Source of the DNA: Gemmatimonadaceae bacterium
Lineage (GTDB): Bacteria; Gemmatimonadota; Gemmatimonadetes; Gemmatimonadales; Gemmatimonadaceae
Direction: 5' to 3'
Length of the DNA stretch: 64,000 bases
NCBI GenBank assembly: GCA_019637355.1
Contig: JAHBVT010000001.1
Span: 1,054,001-1,118,000 of the forward strand
The notes under the pieces were generated by a model, which made no database searches, was not told the DNA's origin, and saw only the letters and a list, made by a program, of their open reading frames with translations. Below are positions 16,812 through 27,322 of the stretch, piece after piece (position 1 is the first letter of the stretch; each line of letters begins with the position of its first letter). The position numbers and the translations under genes are program-made.

Positions 16812-16829
16812 ACACGTCAGTCATCCCCC

Positions 16830-16858
16830 TTGTGTCAAGGGGTTCGGCCCGCTATCCT
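16830..16858 (+). promoter_or_regulatory. candidate promoter of the ribosomal alpha operon
   Basis: TTGTGT at 16830-16835 and TATCCT at 16853-16858 are separated by exactly 17 bases and precede rpmJ by about 65 bases. Both hexamers resemble housekeeping-sigma consensus at four of six positions. Confidence 0.5.
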
Positions 16859-16922
16859 ACGGGTCTGCCCCAAAACGGGCAGTATCAACGATTTCCGTTC
16901 ATCCGTTCCTGTCGGGGTCCCC

Positions 16923-17039
16923 GTGAAGGTTCGTAGCAGCGTCAAGCCGATCTGCGAGCATTGCAAGGTGGTGAAGCGTGCAGGTGTCACGCGCATCATC
17001 TGCAAGCGCAATCCCAAGCACAAGCAGCGTCAGGGTTAA
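16923..17039 (+). CDS. rpmJ: 50S ribosomal protein L36
   Basis: 38 residues, full length for L36, starting with GTG ([17 protein letters not shown]). Zinc ligands Cys11, Cys14, Cys27 and His33 are present, so this is the zinc-binding (C+) form. First gene of the operon, followed six bases later by rpsM. infA, which commonly precedes rpmJ, is absent here. Confidence 0.93.
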   Translation: MKVRSSVKPICEHCKVVKRAGVTRIICKRNPKHKQRQG

Positions 17040-17045
17040 GAGACT

Positions 17046-17423
17046 ATGGCTCGTATTTCCGGCGTGGATCTTCCGCGCGACAAGAAGGTCGAGATCGGCC
17101 TGACCTACATCTACGGCATCGGGCGCGTGACTGCGCGCCGGATTCTCGAGGCGGCCGGGGTGAACCCCGAGCAGCGCATCCGGGATCTGTCGGACGCCGA
17201 CGTCAACAAGCTCCGTCAGGAGATTGAGAAGTCGATGCGCGTCGAGGGTGCGCTCCGCACCGAGATCGCGATGAACATCAAGCGCCTGATGGACATTGGC
17301 TCGTACCGTGGCCTGCGCCACCGTCGTGGCCTGCCGGTCCGTGGGCAGCGTACGCACACCAACGCCCGCACGAAGAAGGGGCCGCGCCGCGCGATCGCGG
17401 GCAAGAAGAAGGTCACCAAGTAA
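17046..17423 (+). CDS. rpsM: 30S ribosomal protein S13
   Basis: 125 residues. [25 protein letters not shown] at the start (given here only in part) and the C-terminal [20 protein letters not shown] block are diagnostic. S13 sits in the small-subunit head and contacts tRNA and the large subunit. The stop overlaps the rpsK ATG (TAATG). Confidence 0.97.
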   Translation: MARISGVDLPRDKKVEIGLTYIYGIGRVTARRILEAAGVNPEQRIRDLSDADVNKLRQEIEKSMRVEGALRTEIAMNIKRLMDIGSYRGLRHRRGLPVRGQRTHTNARTKKGPRRAIAGKKKVTK

Positions 17424-17800
17424 TGGCTATCGGGAAGAAGACCAAGCGCGTGGTGGACGCCGAGGGTGTGGCGCACGTCAACGCGACGTTCAACAACACG
17501 CTGATCACGATCACGGACGCCCACGGCAACGCCGTCGCGTGGGGCACGGCCGGCAAGGCCGGGTTCAAGGGCTCCAAGAAGTCCACGCCGTTCGCGGCGA
17601 CGGTGGCCGCCGAGCAGTGCGCCCGCGAGGCGATGTCGCTCGGCGTGCGTCGTGTCCACGTGAAGGTCCAGGGCCCGGGTTCGGGCCGCGAGTCGGCCAT
17701 CCAGGCGCTCGCCGCCGCCGGCCTCCAGGTCAAGTCCATCAAGGACGTGACCCCGATTCCGCACAACGGCTGCCGGCCGCCCAAGCGCCGGAGGGTCTAA
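17423..17800 (+). CDS. rpsK: 30S ribosomal protein S11
   Basis: 125 residues. The central [18 protein letters not shown] and the C-terminal [15 protein letters not shown] are S11 signatures. S11 forms part of the platform around the mRNA exit site. Coupled to rpsM by overlap, and rpsD follows after three bases. Confidence 0.97.
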   Translation: MAIGKKTKRVVDAEGVAHVNATFNNTLITITDAHGNAVAWGTAGKAGFKGSKKSTPFAATVAAEQCAREAMSLGVRRVHVKVQGPGSGRESAIQALAAAGLQVKSIKDVTPIPHNGCRPPKRRRV

Positions 17801-17803
17801 CCG

Positions 17804-18436
17804 ATGCGTTATACAGGTCCCAGCTGCCGGCAGTGCCGGCGTGAAGGTACGAAGCTGTTCCTCAAGGGCACGAAGTGCTTCACCGAGAAGTGCCCGGTCG
17901 AGCGCCGTCCGTACGCCCCTGGCCAGCACGGCCAGAACACGGCCCGCCGCCGCAAGGTGAGCGAGTACGCGAAGCAGCTCCGTGAGAAGCAGAAGATCAA
18001 GCGCATCTACGGCGTGTCGGAGCGTCAGTTCCGCAACACGTTCGAGAAGGTGTCGACGCTTCCGGGCGTGACCGGCCACAACCTCCTCGCGGCCCTCGAG
18101 AGCCGCTTGGACAATATGGTCTACCGGATGGGCTTCGCCCCGAGCCGCAAGGCCGCGCGCCAGCTGATCCGTCACCGCCACATCGAAGTGAACGGCAAGT
18201 CCGTGGACATCCCGTCCTACGCGGTGCAGCCGGGGCAGGAGATCAAGATGCGCCAGGCCTCGCGCGAGCTCGTGCTCGTGAAGGAAGCGCTCGAGATCGC
18301 CGCCCGTGGCCAGGCCCCGACGTGGCTGGCGGTGGACAAGGACACCTTCTCCGGCCGGATGCTCGAGCGCCCGCAGCGGGCGATGATCCCGATCGCGGCG
18401 CAGGAGCAGCTGGTCGTCGAGTTGTATTCGAAGTAA
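17804..18436 (+). CDS. rpsD: 30S ribosomal protein S4
   Basis: 210 residues. N-terminal zinc site with Cys8, Cys11, Cys25 and Cys30 (C+ form) followed by the S4 RNA-binding domain (RLDNMVYRMGFAPSRKAARQ and HIEVNGKSVDIPS). S4 is a primary 16S rRNA binder and in many bacteria represses the alpha operon by binding its mRNA. A long hairpin array and a 100-base leader separate it from rpoA, a place where such control could act. Confidence 0.97.
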   Translation: MRYTGPSCRQCRREGTKLFLKGTKCFTEKCPVERRPYAPGQHGQNTARRRKVSEYAKQLREKQKIKRIYGVSERQFRNTFEKVSTLPGVTGHNLLAALESRLDNMVYRMGFAPSRKAARQLIRHRHIEVNGKSVDIPSYAVQPGQEIKMRQASRELVLVKEALEIAARGQAPTWLAVDKDTFSGRMLERPQRAMIPIAAQEQLVVELYSK

Positions 18437-18439
18437 GTA

Positions 18440-18512
18440 GTCGAGACTTGGGACGTGAGACCTGAGACGTGAGAGCAGCCTCTCAAGTCTCCCGTCTCAA
18501 GTCTCACGTCTG
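18440..18512. repeat. heptamer inverted array, GAGACGT type (locus C1)
   Basis: Left arm 18443-18473 reads GAGACTT-GGGACGT-GAGACCT-GAGACGT-GAG; right arm 18481-18511 is a degenerate complement (TCTCAAG-TCTCCCG-TCTCAAG-TCTCACG). Loop is only about six bases. It stands inside the alpha operon between rpsD and rpoA. The following 18513-18600 holds no gene; it contains a smaller GTACCGCGG...CCGGGGTAC palindrome. Confidence 0.78.
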
Positions 18513-18620
18513 TAGCGTGGCTCCCTGACAGTCTTACGAGCGTACCGCGGGTCAGGGCCGGGGTACGGCGTCGGTGGCACGTGAAGCCATCGTGACTTTT
18601 CTCACCTAAGGATCCCAACG

Positions 18621-19694
18621 ATGTCCCAGACGATCGATCTCCGCGGCCTTGTGCGTCCGCAGCTCGTCGAGATGACGAAGCGCGACGACAATGCGAACGT
18701 GGCGGAGTTCCGGCTGCAGCCGCTGGAGCGCGGCTTCGGCCACACGCTCGGCAACGCGATGCGCCGGATGCTGCTCTCGAGCCTGCGCGGCGCCGCCGTG
18801 TGGGGCTTCCGCATCGATGGCGTGCTGCACGAGCACCAGACCATCCCGGGCGTCGTCGAAGACGTCCATCAGATTATCGCCAACCTCAAGACGCTGACCC
18901 TCGCGCTCGATGACGACGTCGAGGACGCGATCCTGCGCCTCAAGGTGACCAAGTCTGGCGCGGTCACCGCGGGCCAGCTCGAGTTGCCCGGTGGCGCCCG
19001 TGTCATCAACGCCGCCCACCACATCCTCACGCTGCAGGACGATCGCGACCTGTCGATCGAGCTGTACGTGAACAAGGGCCGTGGCTACGTCGAGGCCGAG
19101 CAGCACCCGGCCGACCGCTCGCTGCCGGTGGACCTGGTCCGCATCGACTCGATCTACTCGCCGGTCAAGCGCGCCAACTTCGCCGTCGCCGAGACGCGCG
19201 TGGGCCAGCGCACCGACTACGACCGCCTCTCGATGACGGTCGAGACGAACGGCACGCTGTCGCCGGAGCAGGCGGTGAGCTATGCCGCCGCGCTGGCGCA
19301 GACGCACTTTCAGTACTTCGCGTCCTTCGGGACCCACACGGCCGCCGCGGTGGTGGTGCCGGGGGCCGAGGGCTCCAGCGACGCGGCGCGCCTCGCCGAG
19401 CTGCTGCGCACCCCGATCGACGACCTGCAGCTCTCGGTCCGCTCGGTGAACTCGCTCAAGAACTCGAGCATCCGCTCGCTCGGCGACCTGGTGCGGCAGA
19501 CGGAAGCGCAGATCCTGCAGGTCAAGAATTTCGGCAAGAAGTCCCTCCAGGAGATCGCCGACCTCCTCGAGAAGGAAGGACTCAATTTCGGGATGCGGTT
19601 TGAGGAGTCGACGGATGGGGTGCGCGTGGCCGATTGGGGCACGCCGCCGAGCCGTGCGGCCGCTGCTGCGCCTGACGACGACGAAGAGGAATAA
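18621..19694 (+). CDS. rpoA: DNA-directed RNA polymerase alpha subunit
   Basis: 357 residues. N-terminal dimerisation domain with LERGFGHTLGNAMRRMLLSS, and C-terminal helix-hairpin-helix domain (alpha-CTD) with VRSVNSLKNSSIRSLGDLV and NFGKKSLQEI. The N-domain nucleates polymerase assembly and the CTD contacts UP elements and activators. The C-terminus carries an extra tail of about 40 residues ending in an acidic run (DDDEEE). An AAGGA site lies nine bases before the ATG. Confidence 0.97.
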   Translation: MSQTIDLRGLVRPQLVEMTKRDDNANVAEFRLQPLERGFGHTLGNAMRRMLLSSLRGAAVWGFRIDGVLHEHQTIPGVVEDVHQIIANLKTLTLALDDDVEDAILRLKVTKSGAVTAGQLELPGGARVINAAHHILTLQDDRDLSIELYVNKGRGYVEAEQHPADRSLPVDLVRIDSIYSPVKRANFAVAETRVGQRTDYDRLSMTVETNGTLSPEQAVSYAAALAQTHFQYFASFGTHTAAAVVVPGAEGSSDAARLAELLRTPIDDLQLSVRSVNSLKNSSIRSLGDLVRQTEAQILQVKNFGKKSLQEIADLLEKEGLNFGMRFEESTDGVRVADWGTPPSRAAAAAPDDDEEE

Positions 19695-19699
19695 GCACG

Positions 19700-20056
19700 A
19701 TGCGTCACCGTAAGGCTGGGCGGAGCCTCCGCCGCACGTCGGAACAGCGCCTCGCGCTGCTCCGCAACCTCGCGACCTCGCTCATCGAGCAGGGCGCGAT
19801 CGAGACCACTGAAGCCAAGGCGAAGGAGCTCCGGCCCTTCGTCGAGAAGCTCATCACCAAGGCCCGCACGGGCACGCTGCACGCGCGCCGGCTCGCCGGC
19901 AAGCACGTGCAGAAGCGCGACGCGGCGGACAAGCTCTTCCAGGAGCTCGGCCCCAAGTTCGCCAAGCGGGCCGGTGGCTACACGCGCATCCTGAAGACCG
20001 GGCACCGCAAGGGTGACGGGGCTGATATGGCGCGCATCGAACTCGTCCAGGACTGA
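19700..20056 (+). CDS. rplQ: 50S ribosomal protein L17
   Basis: 118 residues. [20 protein letters not shown] at the start and [20 protein letters not shown] near the end are typical of L17, which lies at the peptide exit tunnel opening. GAGGAA, overlapping the end of rpoA, serves as ribosome-binding site. Confidence 0.97.
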   Translation: MRHRKAGRSLRRTSEQRLALLRNLATSLIEQGAIETTEAKAKELRPFVEKLITKARTGTLHARRLAGKHVQKRDAADKLFQELGPKFAKRAGGYTRILKTGHRKGDGADMARIELVQD

Positions 20057-20060
20057 TCCG

Positions 20061-20282
20061 ATGGCCATCCAGCGCAATATCTGCTACGTCTGCTCCAAGG
20101 GCGTCGCCCACGGCAACAACGTCTCGCACGCCAACAACAAGACGCGTCGCACCTGGAAGCCCAACCTCCAGGTCGCCCGCATCGTCGAAGGCGGCAAGAC
20201 GATCAAGATCAAGGTCTGCACGCGCTGCCTGAACGCGGGCAAGATCCAGCGGGCGCCGCGTAAGGCCGTCACGGCCGTTTGA
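20061..20282 (+). CDS. rpmB: 50S ribosomal protein L28
   Basis: 73 residues with paired zinc cysteines Cys8/Cys11 and Cys53/Cys56, and the family block [21 protein letters not shown]28 is usually encoded with L33 or alone; here it follows rplQ after four bases and ends the operon just before a strong terminator. Confidence 0.95.
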   Translation: MAIQRNICYVCSKGVAHGNNVSHANNKTRRTWKPNLQVARIVEGGKTIKIKVCTRCLNAGKIQRAPRKAVTAV

Positions 20283-20308
20283 GTCCGACCGCTCGATGAG
20301 TGTTTGGG

Positions 20309-20343
20309 CGGGGAGAGCGTTTCGGCGCTCTCCCCGTCTTGCT
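20309..20343 (+). terminator. intrinsic terminator of the ribosomal operon
   Basis: Perfect 11-base stem CGGGGAGAGCG (20309-20319) with CGCTCTCCCCG (20326-20336), six-base loop, then TCTTGCT. The T-run is short but the stem is very stable. Confidence 0.8.
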
Positions 20344-20346
20344 AGG

Positions 20347-21417
<1,071 letters not shown>

Positions 21418-21419
21418 CG

Positions 21420-22385
21420 GTGCGCGCACTCGTCACGGGGGCGGCGGGATTCGTTGGCCAGTGGACCTGCCGTGCGTTGCTCCGTGAGGGTTGGGAAGTG
21501 GTCGGCGTCTCGCTGGAGGGGGCGCCCACGGCGGGAATCCTGACGGCGCCCGAGCGCGGCGCCGTGCGCTGGGAGGCGATGGACCTCTCGCCGCAGGCCA
21601 GCGCGGGCTCGCGCGTCCTGGCCCTGCTCGACGCGGCGCCACCGGACGCCGTCCTTCACCTCGCGGGCATCGCCTTCCAGGCCACGGCAGCGGCCGACGT
21701 CGAACGCGCCTACGCCGTCAACGTCGGGGCGGCGACGGAGCTGCTGCGCGCCACCGCGGCCGCGCGCGCGGCTGGCACCGCCGATCCGGCGATCGTCATC
21801 GTGGGCAGCGCCGAGCAGTACGGCGCGCAACCGGCCGAGGCGATGCCGCTTGCCGAGACGGCCGCCTGCGAGCCCAAGACCGTCTACGGGGCCACGAAGG
21901 TGGCGCAGGAGCACGCAGCGCTCGGCTTTGCCCGCGAGGCGGGCCTGCGGGTGGTCTGCACGCGCTCGTTCAACCACTCGGGCGCCGGGCAGGCGGCCAG
22001 CTTCCTGCTGCCATCGCTGGTGGGGCGCGCCCGAGAAGCCCGCCGCACGGGCCAGCCGGTGCGCATCGGCAACACCGACGTGGTCCGCGACTTCCTGCAC
22101 GTGGAGGACGTGGTCTCTGCGTATATTTCTCTGGTTTCGCGCGGGCACCCGGGCGAGGTCTACAACGTCTGCAGTGGGATTGGGGTCCGCGTGGGAGAAC
22201 TGGCGGCCGAAGTGCTGGCCGCGGCGGGCGTGCGCGCCCCCCTCGAGGTGGATCCAGCGCTGCAGCGCGCCGTGGACGTCCCCGTGCTGGTCGGCAGCAA
22301 TGCCAAGCTCCGCGCCGCGACCGGTTGGACCCCCGTGAAGTCCCGCACCGACATCATCTCCGACTTGCTCGATGCCGCGTCGTAA
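21420..22385 (+). CDS. rmd: GDP-6-deoxy-D-mannose reductase-like NAD-dependent epimerase/reductase
   Basis: 321 residues, GTG start. Extended SDR with TGAAGFVGQ at the N-terminus and Tyr156-x3-Lys160 (YGATK). [17 protein letters not shown] resembles the GDP-4-keto-6-deoxymannose reductases that follow gmd, giving GDP-D-rhamnose; a GDP-fucose synthase would normally show a different C-terminal pattern. The last 14 bases overlap the carB start in another frame. Confidence 0.82.
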   Translation: MRALVTGAAGFVGQWTCRALLREGWEVVGVSLEGAPTAGILTAPERGAVRWEAMDLSPQASAGSRVLALLDAAPPDAVLHLAGIAFQATAAADVERAYAVNVGAATELLRATAAARAAGTADPAIVIVGSAEQYGAQPAEAMPLAETAACEPKTVYGATKVAQEHAALGFAREAGLRVVCTRSFNHSGAGQAASFLLPSLVGRAREARRTGQPVRIGNTDVVRDFLHVEDVVSAYISLVSRGHPGEVYNVCSGIGVRVGELAAEVLAAAGVRAPLEVDPALQRAVDVPVLVGSNAKLRAATGWTPVKSRTDIISDLLDAAS

Positions 22386-25300
22386 CGATATCCATCGCAT
22401 CCTCCTCATTGGCTCCGGCCCGATCGTCATCGGACAGGGTGCCGAGTTCGACTACTCCGGCACGCAGGCCGCCAAGGCGCTTCGCGAGGAGGGCTACGAG
22501 GTCATCCTCGTGAACTCGAACCCGGCGACGATTATGACGGATCCGGAAGTCGCGGACCGCACGTACATCGAGCCGGTGACGCCGGAGTACGTGGAGCTGA
22601 TCATCGAGCGGGAGAAGCCCGATGCGCTGCTGCCGACGATGGGCGGCCAGACGGCGCTGAACGTGGCGATGGCGCTGCACGAGCGCGGCGTGCTGGAGAA
22701 GCACGGCGTGGAGCTGATCGGCGCGAACGCGCGGGCGATCGCGGTGGCCGAGGACCGCAAGCTCTTCGCCGAGGCGATGGCCGAGATCGGGCTCAAGTGC
22801 CCGGAAGGCAAGATCGCGACGACGTGGGAGGAGGCGCTGGAGATCGCCGAGTGGACGGGATTCCCGGCGATCATCCGGCCGGCGTTCACGCTGGGTGGCA
22901 CCGGCGGTGGCATCGCGTACAACCGCGAGGAGTACGAGCGGATCGTGAAGTACGGGCTCGACCAGTCGCCGATCTCTCAAGTGCTGATCGAGCGCTCGCT
23001 GCTCGGCTGGAAGGAGTACGAGCTCGAGGTGATGCGCGACGCGCAGGACAACGTCGTCATCATCTGCTCGATCGAGAACCTCGACCCGATGGGCATCCAC
23101 ACGGGTGACTCGATCACCTGTGCGCCGGCGATGACGCTGTCGGACCGCGAGTACCAGGTGATGCGCGACGCGGCGCAGGCGGTGATCCGCAAGATCGGCG
23201 TGGCTGCGGGCGGCTGTAACATCCAGTTCGCGGTGAACCCGGCGGACGGCGAGATGGTCGTCATCGAGATGAACCCGCGCGTGTCGCGCTCCTCGGCGCT
23301 GGCGTCGAAGGCGACGGGCTTCGCCATCGCGCGCATCGGGACCAAGCTGGCGGTGGGCTACTCGCTGGACGAGATCCCCAACGACATCACCAAGACGACG
23401 CCGGCGAGCTTCGAGCCGGTGCTCGACTATGTGGTGGTGAAGGTCCCGCGCTTCGCGTTCGAGAAGTTCCCCGGTGCCAACACGACGCTCACGACGCAGA
23501 TGAAGTCGGTGGGCGAGTCGATGGCGATGGGGCGCACGTTCAAGGAAGCCTTCCAGAAGGCCCTGCGCGCGCTGGAGACCGGGCGCGCCGGCTGGGTGGT
23601 CGGCGAGCGGCCGGTGGACGACCGCGTGGCCGACGACTCGCTCGATGCGGTGCGTGCGGCGCTGCCGGTGCCGGTACCTGAGCGGATGTTCCAGATCAAG
23701 CGCGGGATGCTGCTCGGGATGACCGTCGAGGAAGTGCAGGAACGCACGGGAATGGATCCCTGGTTCCTGCGGCAGTTCGAGGAACTGCTCACCGCCGAGC
23801 GTGCCTATGCCGCGGCTCAGCAGGTGGACGCGCGCCTGGTGCGGCGGATGAAGCGGATGGGCTTCAGCGACCGCCAGCTCGCGGCGCTGCGGGGCGAGAC
23901 GGAGCAGCAGGCGCGCGAGCGCCGCTGGGCGCTGGGCGTGCGGCCGGCCTACAAGATGGTGGATACCTGCGCCGGCGAGTTCCCGTCGAACACGCCGTAC
24001 CTCTACTCGTCGTACGACGAGGAGAGCGAGGCGCCGCGGACGGGGCGGAAGTCGGTGGTCATCCTCGGCAGCGGCCCGAACCGCATCGGGCAGGGCGTGG
24101 AGTTCGACTACTGCTGCGTGCGCGCGGCAATCGCGCTGCGCGAGGCGGGCTACGAGACGATTATGGTCAACTCCAACCCGGAGACCGTCTCGACGGATTA
24201 CGACACCTCGGACAAGCTGTACTTCGAGCCGCTGACCTTCGAGGACGTGCTGGAGATCGTGGACCGCGAGCAGCCGGTGGGCGTGATCGTCCAGCTCGGC
24301 GGGCAGACGCCGCTCAAGCTGGTGAAGCCGCTCGAGGCCGCAGGCGTGACGATCCTGGGCACGTCACCGGAAGCGATCGACATCGCCGAGGACCGCAAGC
24401 GCTTCGAGCAGCTGGCGCGCGAGCTGGGCGTGCAGCAGCCGCCCAATGGCACGGCGACGAGCGTGCCGGAGGCGGTGGCGATCGCCGAGCGCATCGGCTA
24501 CCCGGTGCTGCTGCGGCCCAGCTACGTGCTGGGTGGCCGCGCGATGGAGATCGTGTACGACGAGCCCAGCCTGCGCGATTACTTCCAGCGCGCCGTGCGC
24601 GTGAGCGAGGACCGGCCGGTGCTGGTGGACGCCTTCCTCGAGGACGCCTTCGAGGCGGACGTGGACGCGCTCAGCGACGGGACGACGGTGGTGATCGGCG
24701 GCGTGATGGAGCACATCGAGGACGCGGGCATCCATTCCGGCGACTCGGCCTGCGTGCTGCCGCCGTTCTTGATTGGCAAGGAGCACCAGGACCAGATGCG
24801 CGCGCACACCATCGCCTTCGCCAAGGCGCTGGGCGTGGTGGGCCTGATCAACGTGCAGTACGCCATCAAGGACGGCGTGGTGTACGTGCTCGAGGTGAAC
24901 CCGCGTGCCTCGCGGACGGTGCCGTTCGTGTCCAAGACCATCGGGAAGCCGCTGGCCTCGCTGGCGGCGCGGGTGATGCTTGGCGAGACGCTGGAGCAAC
25001 TCGGCTACACCGAGGAGATCGTGGCGCCGTTCGTGAGCGTGAAGGAGGCAGTGTTCCCCTTCACCAAGTTCCGCGAGTTCGACCCGATTCTCGGCCCGGA
25101 GATGCGTTCGACGGGCGAGGTGATGGGCATCAGCGACAGCTTCGGGATGGCGTATGCCAAGGCCGAGCTCTCGGCCGGCAACGGCCTGCCGCGCGAGGGG
25201 CAGGTGATGCTGACGGTGAACGACCGCGACAAGGCCAAGGCGGCGACGATCGCGGCGCGCTTCGCGAAGCTCGGATTCGGGCTCGTGGCCACGGAGGGCA

Positions 25301-25599
25301 CGGCGCGGCATCTGGAGGGCGAGGGCATCGCGACGACGCGCGTGTTCAAGGTGAGCGGCGGCCGTCCCAACGGCATCGACCTGATGGTGAACGGCGAGCT
25401 GCAGTTGCTGATCAACACGCCGCTGGGCAAGCGGGCGCAGAAGGACGACTACTCGATGCGGCAGGCGGCGGTGGCCAACCGCGTGCCGTATACGACCACG
25501 CTGAGCGGCGCGAGCGCGGCCTGCGAGGCCATCGAGACGCTGCGCACGACGAAGCCGAGCGTGAAGAGCCTGCAGGAGTGGCAGGGGATGCGCGGATGA
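22372..25599 (+). CDS. carB: carbamoyl-phosphate synthase large subunit
   Basis: 1075 residues, full length. Two homologous ATP-grasp halves begin with [17 protein letters not shown] and [16 protein letters not shown]; the C-terminal MGS-like domain carries the allosteric site. It makes carbamoyl phosphate from ammonia delivered by CarA, bicarbonate and two ATP, feeding arginine and pyrimidine synthesis. ATG22372 lies within the end of rmd. carA is not in the window, and carB sits inside a nucleotide-sugar cluster, away from pyrD/pyrF about 6 kb upstream. Confidence 0.96.
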   Translation: MPRRNDIHRILLIGSGPIVIGQGAEFDYSGTQAAKALREEGYEVILVNSNPATIMTDPEVADRTYIEPVTPEYVELIIEREKPDALLPTMGGQTALNVAMALHERGVLEKHGVELIGANARAIAVAEDRKLFAEAMAEIGLKCPEGKIATTWEEALEIAEWTGFPAIIRPAFTLGGTGGGIAYNREEYERIVKYGLDQSPISQVLIERSLLGWKEYELEVMRDAQDNVVIICSIENLDPMGIHTGDSITCAPAMTLSDREYQVMRDAAQAVIRKIGVAAGGCNIQFAVNPADGEMVVIEMNPRVSRSSALASKATGFAIARIGTKLAVGYSLDEIPNDITKTTPASFEPVLDYVVVKVPRFAFEKFPGANTTLTTQMKSVGESMAMGRTFKEAFQKALRALETGRAGWVVGERPVDDRVADDSLDAVRAALPVPVPERMFQIKRGMLLGMTVEEVQERTGMDPWFLRQFEELLTAERAYAAAQQVDARLVRRMKRMGFSDRQLAALRGETEQQARERRWALGVRPAYKMVDTCAGEFPSNTPYLYSSYDEESEAPRTGRKSVVILGSGPNRIGQGVEFDYCCVRAAIALREAGYETIMVNSNPETVSTDYDTSDKLYFEPLTFEDVLEIVDREQPVGVIVQLGGQTPLKLVKPLEAAGVTILGTSPEAIDIAEDRKRFEQLARELGVQQPPNGTATSVPEAVAIAERIGYPVLLRPSYVLGGRAMEIVYDEPSLRDYFQRAVRVSEDRPVLVDAFLEDAFEADVDALSDGTTVVIGGVMEHIEDAGIHSGDSACVLPPFLIGKEHQDQMRAHTIAFAKALGVVGLINVQYAIKDGVVYVLEVNPRASRTVPFVSKTIGKPLASLAARVMLGETLEQLGYTEEIVAPFVSVKEAVFPFTKFREFDPILGPEMRSTGEVMGISDSFGMAYAKAELSAGNGLPREGQVMLTVNDRDKAKAATIAARFAKLGFGLVATEGTARHLEGEGIATTRVFKVSGGRPNGIDLMVNGELQLLINTPLGKRAQKDDYSMRQAAVANRVPYTTTLSGASAACEAIETLRTTKPSVKSLQEWQGMRG

Positions 25600-26171
25600 G
25601 CGCGCCCTTCGTGCACGAGTCGTCCTACGTGGATGACGGCGCGCAGGTCGGCGCGGGCACCAAGATCTGGCATTTCTGCCACGTGATGCCGGGCGCGGTC
25701 ATCGGCAAGGACTGCAGCATCGGGCAGAACGTCGTGGTGATGAACGGCGTGTGCGTCGGGGACCGCGTGAAGATCCAGAACAACGTGTCGCTGTACGAAG
25801 GCGTGACGCTCGAGGACGATGTGTTCTGCGGTCCGTCGATGGTATTCACCAACGTCGTGAACCCGCGCAGCCACGTGTCGCGCAAGAATCAGTACCGGCC
25901 GACGTTGGTGAAGCGCGGCGCGAGCATCGGCGCCAACGCGACGATCGTCTGTGGCGTGACGCTGGGCGAGTACGCCTTCGTGGGCGCCGGTGCGGTGGTG
26001 ACCAAGGACGTTCCCGCCTACGCCGTGATGACGGGTGTGCCGGCGCGGCGCAGCGGTTGGGCCTGCGCCTGCGGCGAGATGCTGCGTGGTACCGGGCCGA
26101 CGTACCGCTGTGCCGCCTGCGGAACGGCGTACGAGCTGCGTGGCGACGCGCTGCAGCCGACGGGCCGATGA
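25596..26171 (+). CDS. wbpD: WbpD-like UDP-2-acetamido-3-amino-2,3-dideoxyglucuronate N-acetyltransferase
   Basis: 191 residues, left-handed beta-helix acyltransferase. Hexapeptide turns run through residues 10-140, with [40 protein letters not shown] and [19 protein letters not shown] closely matching WbpD/WlbB. The C-terminus has four cysteines in two pairs (CACG and CAACG) that could bind zinc, a feature I do not expect in the Pseudomonas enzyme. It acetylates the 3-amino group using acetyl-CoA. ATG overlaps the carB stop (ATGA). Confidence 0.88.
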   Translation: MSAPFVHESSYVDDGAQVGAGTKIWHFCHVMPGAVIGKDCSIGQNVVVMNGVCVGDRVKIQNNVSLYEGVTLEDDVFCGPSMVFTNVVNPRSHVSRKNQYRPTLVKRGASIGANATIVCGVTLGEYAFVGAGAVVTKDVPAYAVMTGVPARRSGWACACGEMLRGTGPTYRCAACGTAYELRGDALQPTGR

Positions 26172-27208
26172 GTACGCCCATCCGCATCGCGCTCGTGGGC
26201 TGCGGCCGCATCAGCGCAAACCATCTCGAAGCCATCGGCAAGATCGACGGGCTGGCGCTCTCTGCGGTCTGCGACGTCGTGGAGACGCGCGCCCGCGGCA
26301 CCGGCGAGCGCTGGAACGTGCCGTGGTACACGAGCTACGAGACGATGCTGGCCGAGGCGGACTGCGACGCGGTGGCCATCGCCACGCCCAGCGGGCTGCA
26401 CCCGTCGCAGGGCGTGCTCGCGGCCAAGGCCGGCAAGCACGTCATCTCCGAGAAGCCGATGGCGATCACGCTGGCCTCGGCCGACGCGCTGGTGCAGGCC
26501 TGCGACGCGGCCGGCGTGCAGTTGTTCGTGGTGAAGCAGAACCGGCTGAACGCCACGGTGCAGCTGGTGAAGCGCGCCCTCGACAAAGGGCGCTTCGGGC
26601 GGCTCTTCCTGGCCAACACCACGGTCCACTGGGCCCGCCCGCAGGAGTACTACGACCAGGCGCCGTGGCGCGGGACCTGGGAGTTCGACGGCGGGGCGTT
26701 TATGAACCAGGCCTCGCACTACGTGGACCTGATGCAGTGGCTGGTGGGGCCCGTGGAGAGCGTGGTGGCCAAGACGGCGACCTTGGCCCGGCGCATCGAG
26801 GCCGAGGACACGGGTGCGGCGGTGCTCAAGTTCCGCAACGGGGCCTTGGGCGTGATCGAGGTCACGATGCTGACCTACCCGAAGAACCTCGAGGGCTCGT
26901 TCACGCTGATCGGGGAGCGCGGCACCGTGAAGATCGGCGGGACGGCGGTCAACAAGATCGAGCACTGGGCCTTTGCGGACGCGGACCCGGACGACGCCGA
27001 GGTGGACCGGGTGAACACCGATCCGCCGTCCGTCTACGGCTTCGGGCACGAGCCCTACTACCGGAACGTGCTCCGGGTGCTGCGGGGCGAGGCGGTGCCA
27101 GACACGGACGGGCGGGGTGGCCGGAAGTCCCTGGAACTGATCCTCGGGATCTACGAGTCGGCCAAGACGGGCCGGGAGGTCCCCCTCCCCCTGCGCGCGA
27201 CGCTGTAG
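26168..27208 (+). CDS. wbpB: WbpB-like UDP-N-acetylglucosaminuronate 3-dehydrogenase (Gfo/Idh/MocA)
   Basis: 346 residues. N-terminal Rossmann fold [14 protein letters not shown] and the catalytic lysine motif SEKPMA (Lys96). The C-terminal alpha/beta domain has the family [23 protein letters not shown] block. In the WbpA-B-E-D pathway it oxidises C3 of UDP-GlcNAcA before transamination by WbpE. It overlaps wbpD by four bases. The neighbourhood rather than the sequence alone fixes the substrate. Confidence 0.87.
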   Translation: MSTPIRIALVGCGRISANHLEAIGKIDGLALSAVCDVVETRARGTGERWNVPWYTSYETMLAEADCDAVAIATPSGLHPSQGVLAAKAGKHVISEKPMAITLASADALVQACDAAGVQLFVVKQNRLNATVQLVKRALDKGRFGRLFLANTTVHWARPQEYYDQAPWRGTWEFDGGAFMNQASHYVDLMQWLVGPVESVVAKTATLARRIEAEDTGAAVLKFRNGALGVIEVTMLTYPKNLEGSFTLIGERGTVKIGGTAVNKIEHWAFADADPDDAEVDRVNTDPPSVYGFGHEPYYRNVLRVLRGEAVPDTDGRGGRKSLELILGIYESAKTGREVPLPLRATL

Positions 27209-27235
27209 AGGGCCGGTTTCGGGGCGGGGGATTCG

Positions 27236-27264
27236 TTGACTATGTCGCGGCCCCAAGCGAACTT
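27236..27264 (+). promoter_or_regulatory. candidate internal promoter before wbpE
   Basis: TTGACT at 27236-27241 and GAACTT at 27259-27264 are 17 bases apart. A transcript from here would begin at about 27271, at the base of the hairpin annotated next. Confidence 0.45.
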
Positions 27265-27268
27265 ACAA

Positions 27269-27300
27269 GGCTCGCGCGGAGGTCCGCGCGGGCCTTTCTT
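27269..27300 (+). terminator. terminator-like hairpin between wbpB and wbpE
   Basis: A 12-base stem (27269-27280 with 27283-27294, one G-T pair) closed by a two-base loop and followed by TTTCTT. It looks like an intrinsic terminator ending the wbpD-wbpB transcript, or an attenuator or 5' protective hairpin for wbpE, since the candidate promoter lies just upstream. Confidence 0.65.
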
Positions 27301-27322
27301 CTGTCCCCAAGGTGCGATTCCG

